DNA of 14,736 nt from Desulfovibrionaceae bacterium UBA6814. GTDB lineage: Bacteria; Desulfobacterota; Desulfovibrionia; Desulfovibrionales; Desulfovibrionaceae. The notes beneath the pieces were generated by a model. That model saw only the letters and a list, made by a program, of their open reading frames with translations, made no database searches and had not been told where the DNA came from. The DNA lies in contig DKEU01000108.1 of assembly GCA_002452635.1 (NCBI GenBank), forward strand, positions 638-15,373. The letters are read 5' to 3'. A program made the translations under genes and the position numbers. Shown here one piece after another: positions 13,481 to 14,736 of the stretch; position 1 is the first letter of the stretch, and each line of letters starts with the position of its first letter.

Positions 13481-14719
13481 ATGAATCCCTACCTCGTCGT
13501 CGTGCTCGCGGCCCTCCTGGGGGCCTGGGCCCTGGATACCCTGGCCGCGCTCCTCAACCTGCGCGCCCTGGACCCGAACCTGCCCCCGGAGTTCCGCGGG
13601 GCCTATGATCCCGAGCGCTACCGGAAATCCCAGGAGTACGCCAGGGCCACCGCCCGCCTGTCGCTGCTGCGCGATACCCTGGGCGCGGCCCTGCTCATCG
13701 GCTTCATCCTCTGGCCCGGCTTCCCCCTGGCCGACGCCGCGGCGCGCTCCCTGGGCTGGGGCGAGCTGGCCACGGGCCTGGCCTTCTTCGCCCTCCTGCT
13801 GCTGGCCTCGGAGCTGCTGGGCCTGCCCTTCGCGGTCTACGACACCTTCGTGCTGGAGGAGCGCTTCGGGTTCAACCGCACCACCCCGGCCACCTTCGTG
13901 CTGGACAAGCTCAAGTCCCTGCTCCTGGCCGTGGTCCTGGGCGGGCCGCTGCTGGCCGCGGTGCTCTGGTTCTTCCACGCCGCCGGCCCGTGGGCCTGGC
14001 TCTGGGCCTGGCTGGCCACCATGGCGGTCATGGCCGCCATCCAGGTCCTGGCCCCCACCCTCATCCTGCCGCTCTTCAACCGCTTCACCCCCCTGGAGCA
14101 CGGCCCCCTGCGCGCGGCCATCGCGGACCTGGCGGACAAGGCCGGCTTCGCCCTGGCCGGGGTCTTCGTCATGGACGGGTCCCGCCGCTCGGCCAAGGCC
14201 AACGCCTTCTTCACCGGCCTGGGCAAACGCAAGCGCATCGCGCTCTACGACACCCTCATCGCGGCCCATCCCCAGGATGAGCTGCTGGCCGTGCTCGCCC
14301 ACGAGATCGGCCACTTCACGCACGGCCACATCCGCACCCGGCTGCTCCTGTCCTTCGCGCGCCTGGGCCTGGCCTTCTTCCTGCTGTCCCTGGCGCTCAG
14401 GCTGCCCGGCCTGCACGCGGCCTTCGGCATGCCCCAGGTCACGGTGCACGGCGGCCTGGTCTTCTTCGCCCTGCTCTACACCCCCCTGTCCCTGGCCCTG
14501 TCCCTGGCGGGCAACGCCCTGTCCCGCCGCCACGAGCGCCAGGCCGACGCCTACGCCGCGCGCCTCACCGACCCTGCGGCCCTGGCCCGGGCCCTGGCCT
14601 CCCTCTCGGCCCACAACCTGTCCAACCTCACCCCCCACCCCCTGCACGTGGCCCTGCACCACTCCCACCCCCCGGCCCTGGAGCGGGTGCGCAGCCTGAA
14701 CGCCCTGGCCCAACAATAA
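13481..14719 (+). CDS. Ste24/CAAX-type M48 zinc metalloprotease, integral membrane
   Basis: A 412-aa membrane protein. It begins MNPYL, typical of the bacterial Ste24-like proteins, followed by a hydrophobic helix (about 4-24), the YDPERYRKSQEYARA segment (42-56), more membrane segments (about 62-82, 97-119, 147-166, 172-197) and two others (about 288-306, 325-345). The zinc site is HEIGH (H274, H278) with third ligand E352 in RRHERQADAYA, so the active site appears intact. Ste24 proteases cut prenylated CAAX proteins in eukaryotes. Bacterial relatives are thought to act in membrane-protein quality control, so the CAAX name should not be taken literally. No clear Shine-Dalgarno precedes the ATG. 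The start codon touches that of the divergent Mut7-C gene, so its promoter must lie inside that gene. Confidence 0.92.
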   Translation: MNPYLVVVLAALLGAWALDTLAALLNLRALDPNLPPEFRGAYDPERYRKSQEYARATARLSLLRDTLGAALLIGFILWPGFPLADAAARSLGWGELATGLAFFALLLLASELLGLPFAVYDTFVLEERFGFNRTTPATFVLDKLKSLLLAVVLGGPLLAAVLWFFHAAGPWAWLWAWLATMAVMAAIQVLAPTLILPLFNRFTPLEHGPLRAAIADLADKAGFALAGVFVMDGSRRSAKANAFFTGLGKRKRIALYDTLIAAHPQDELLAVLAHEIGHFTHGHIRTRLLLSFARLGLAFFLLSLALRLPGLHAAFGMPQVTVHGGLVFFALLYTPLSLALSLAGNALSRRHERQADAYAARLTDPAALARALASLSAHNLSNLTPHPLHVALHHSHPPALERVRSLNALAQQ

Positions 14720-14733
14720 GGCGGCGCGCCGCC
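14720..14733. other. GC palindrome right after the protease gene
   Basis: GGCGGCG-CGCCGCC is a perfect 14-base palindrome beginning one base after the TAA. It may be the stem of a terminator whose tail is cut off by the window end, but with 3 bases left this cannot be judged. Confidence 0.3.
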
Positions 14734-14736
14734 CCA

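Overview
The window is GC-rich bacterial chromosome, with long, strongly biased codon use and almost no non-coding DNA apart from three structured gaps. The gene families and their mix suggest a Desulfovibrio-type sulfate reducer (Desulfovibrionales): many hybrid kinases with a dCache sensor, several HD-GYP response regulators, a PerR-like regulator, and a Ubl/Mut7-C protein beside a Ste24-type protease. The taxonomic placement is inference; no rRNA or other marker gene is present.

Left edge (1-442): the 5' end of a Fur/PerR-family repressor gene on the minus strand, with a recognisable sigma70-type promoter and a nested inverted-repeat operator just downstream of it.

Main block (443-12619, all plus strand): seven consecutive signal-transduction genes. 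In order they are a REC-GAF-HD-GYP protein; a membrane histidine kinase (extracytoplasmic sensor-HAMP-PAS-kinase); a REC-REC-HD-GYP protein; a tripartite hybrid kinase (dCache-PAS-kinase-REC-REC-Hpt); a soluble REC-histidine kinase; a REC-HD-GYP protein; and a stand-alone CheY-like receiver. The last four are packed with gaps of 1, 10 and 31 bases behind a good promoter at 6012-6042 and form an evident operon. There are three predicted cyclic-di-nucleotide phosphodiesterases, no GGDEF cyclase and no DNA-binding output domain. The simplest reading is a phosphorelay (membrane sensors to receiver/Hpt to receivers) that switches c-di-GMP degradation, with the CheY-like protein as an additional output or phosphate sink.

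Between these genes, at 1955-2072 and 5826-5929, lie clusters of perfect or near-perfect inverted repeats, both directly downstream of HD-GYP genes and similar in layout but not in sequence.

Right end (12668-14719): a Ubl + Mut7-C nuclease-like protein (minus strand, convergent with the receiver) and a Ste24/CAAX-type M48 membrane metalloprotease (plus strand). Their start codons abut exactly in the sequence CATATG, leaving no intergenic base. No tRNA, rRNA, CRISPR array, transposase or phage gene was seen.
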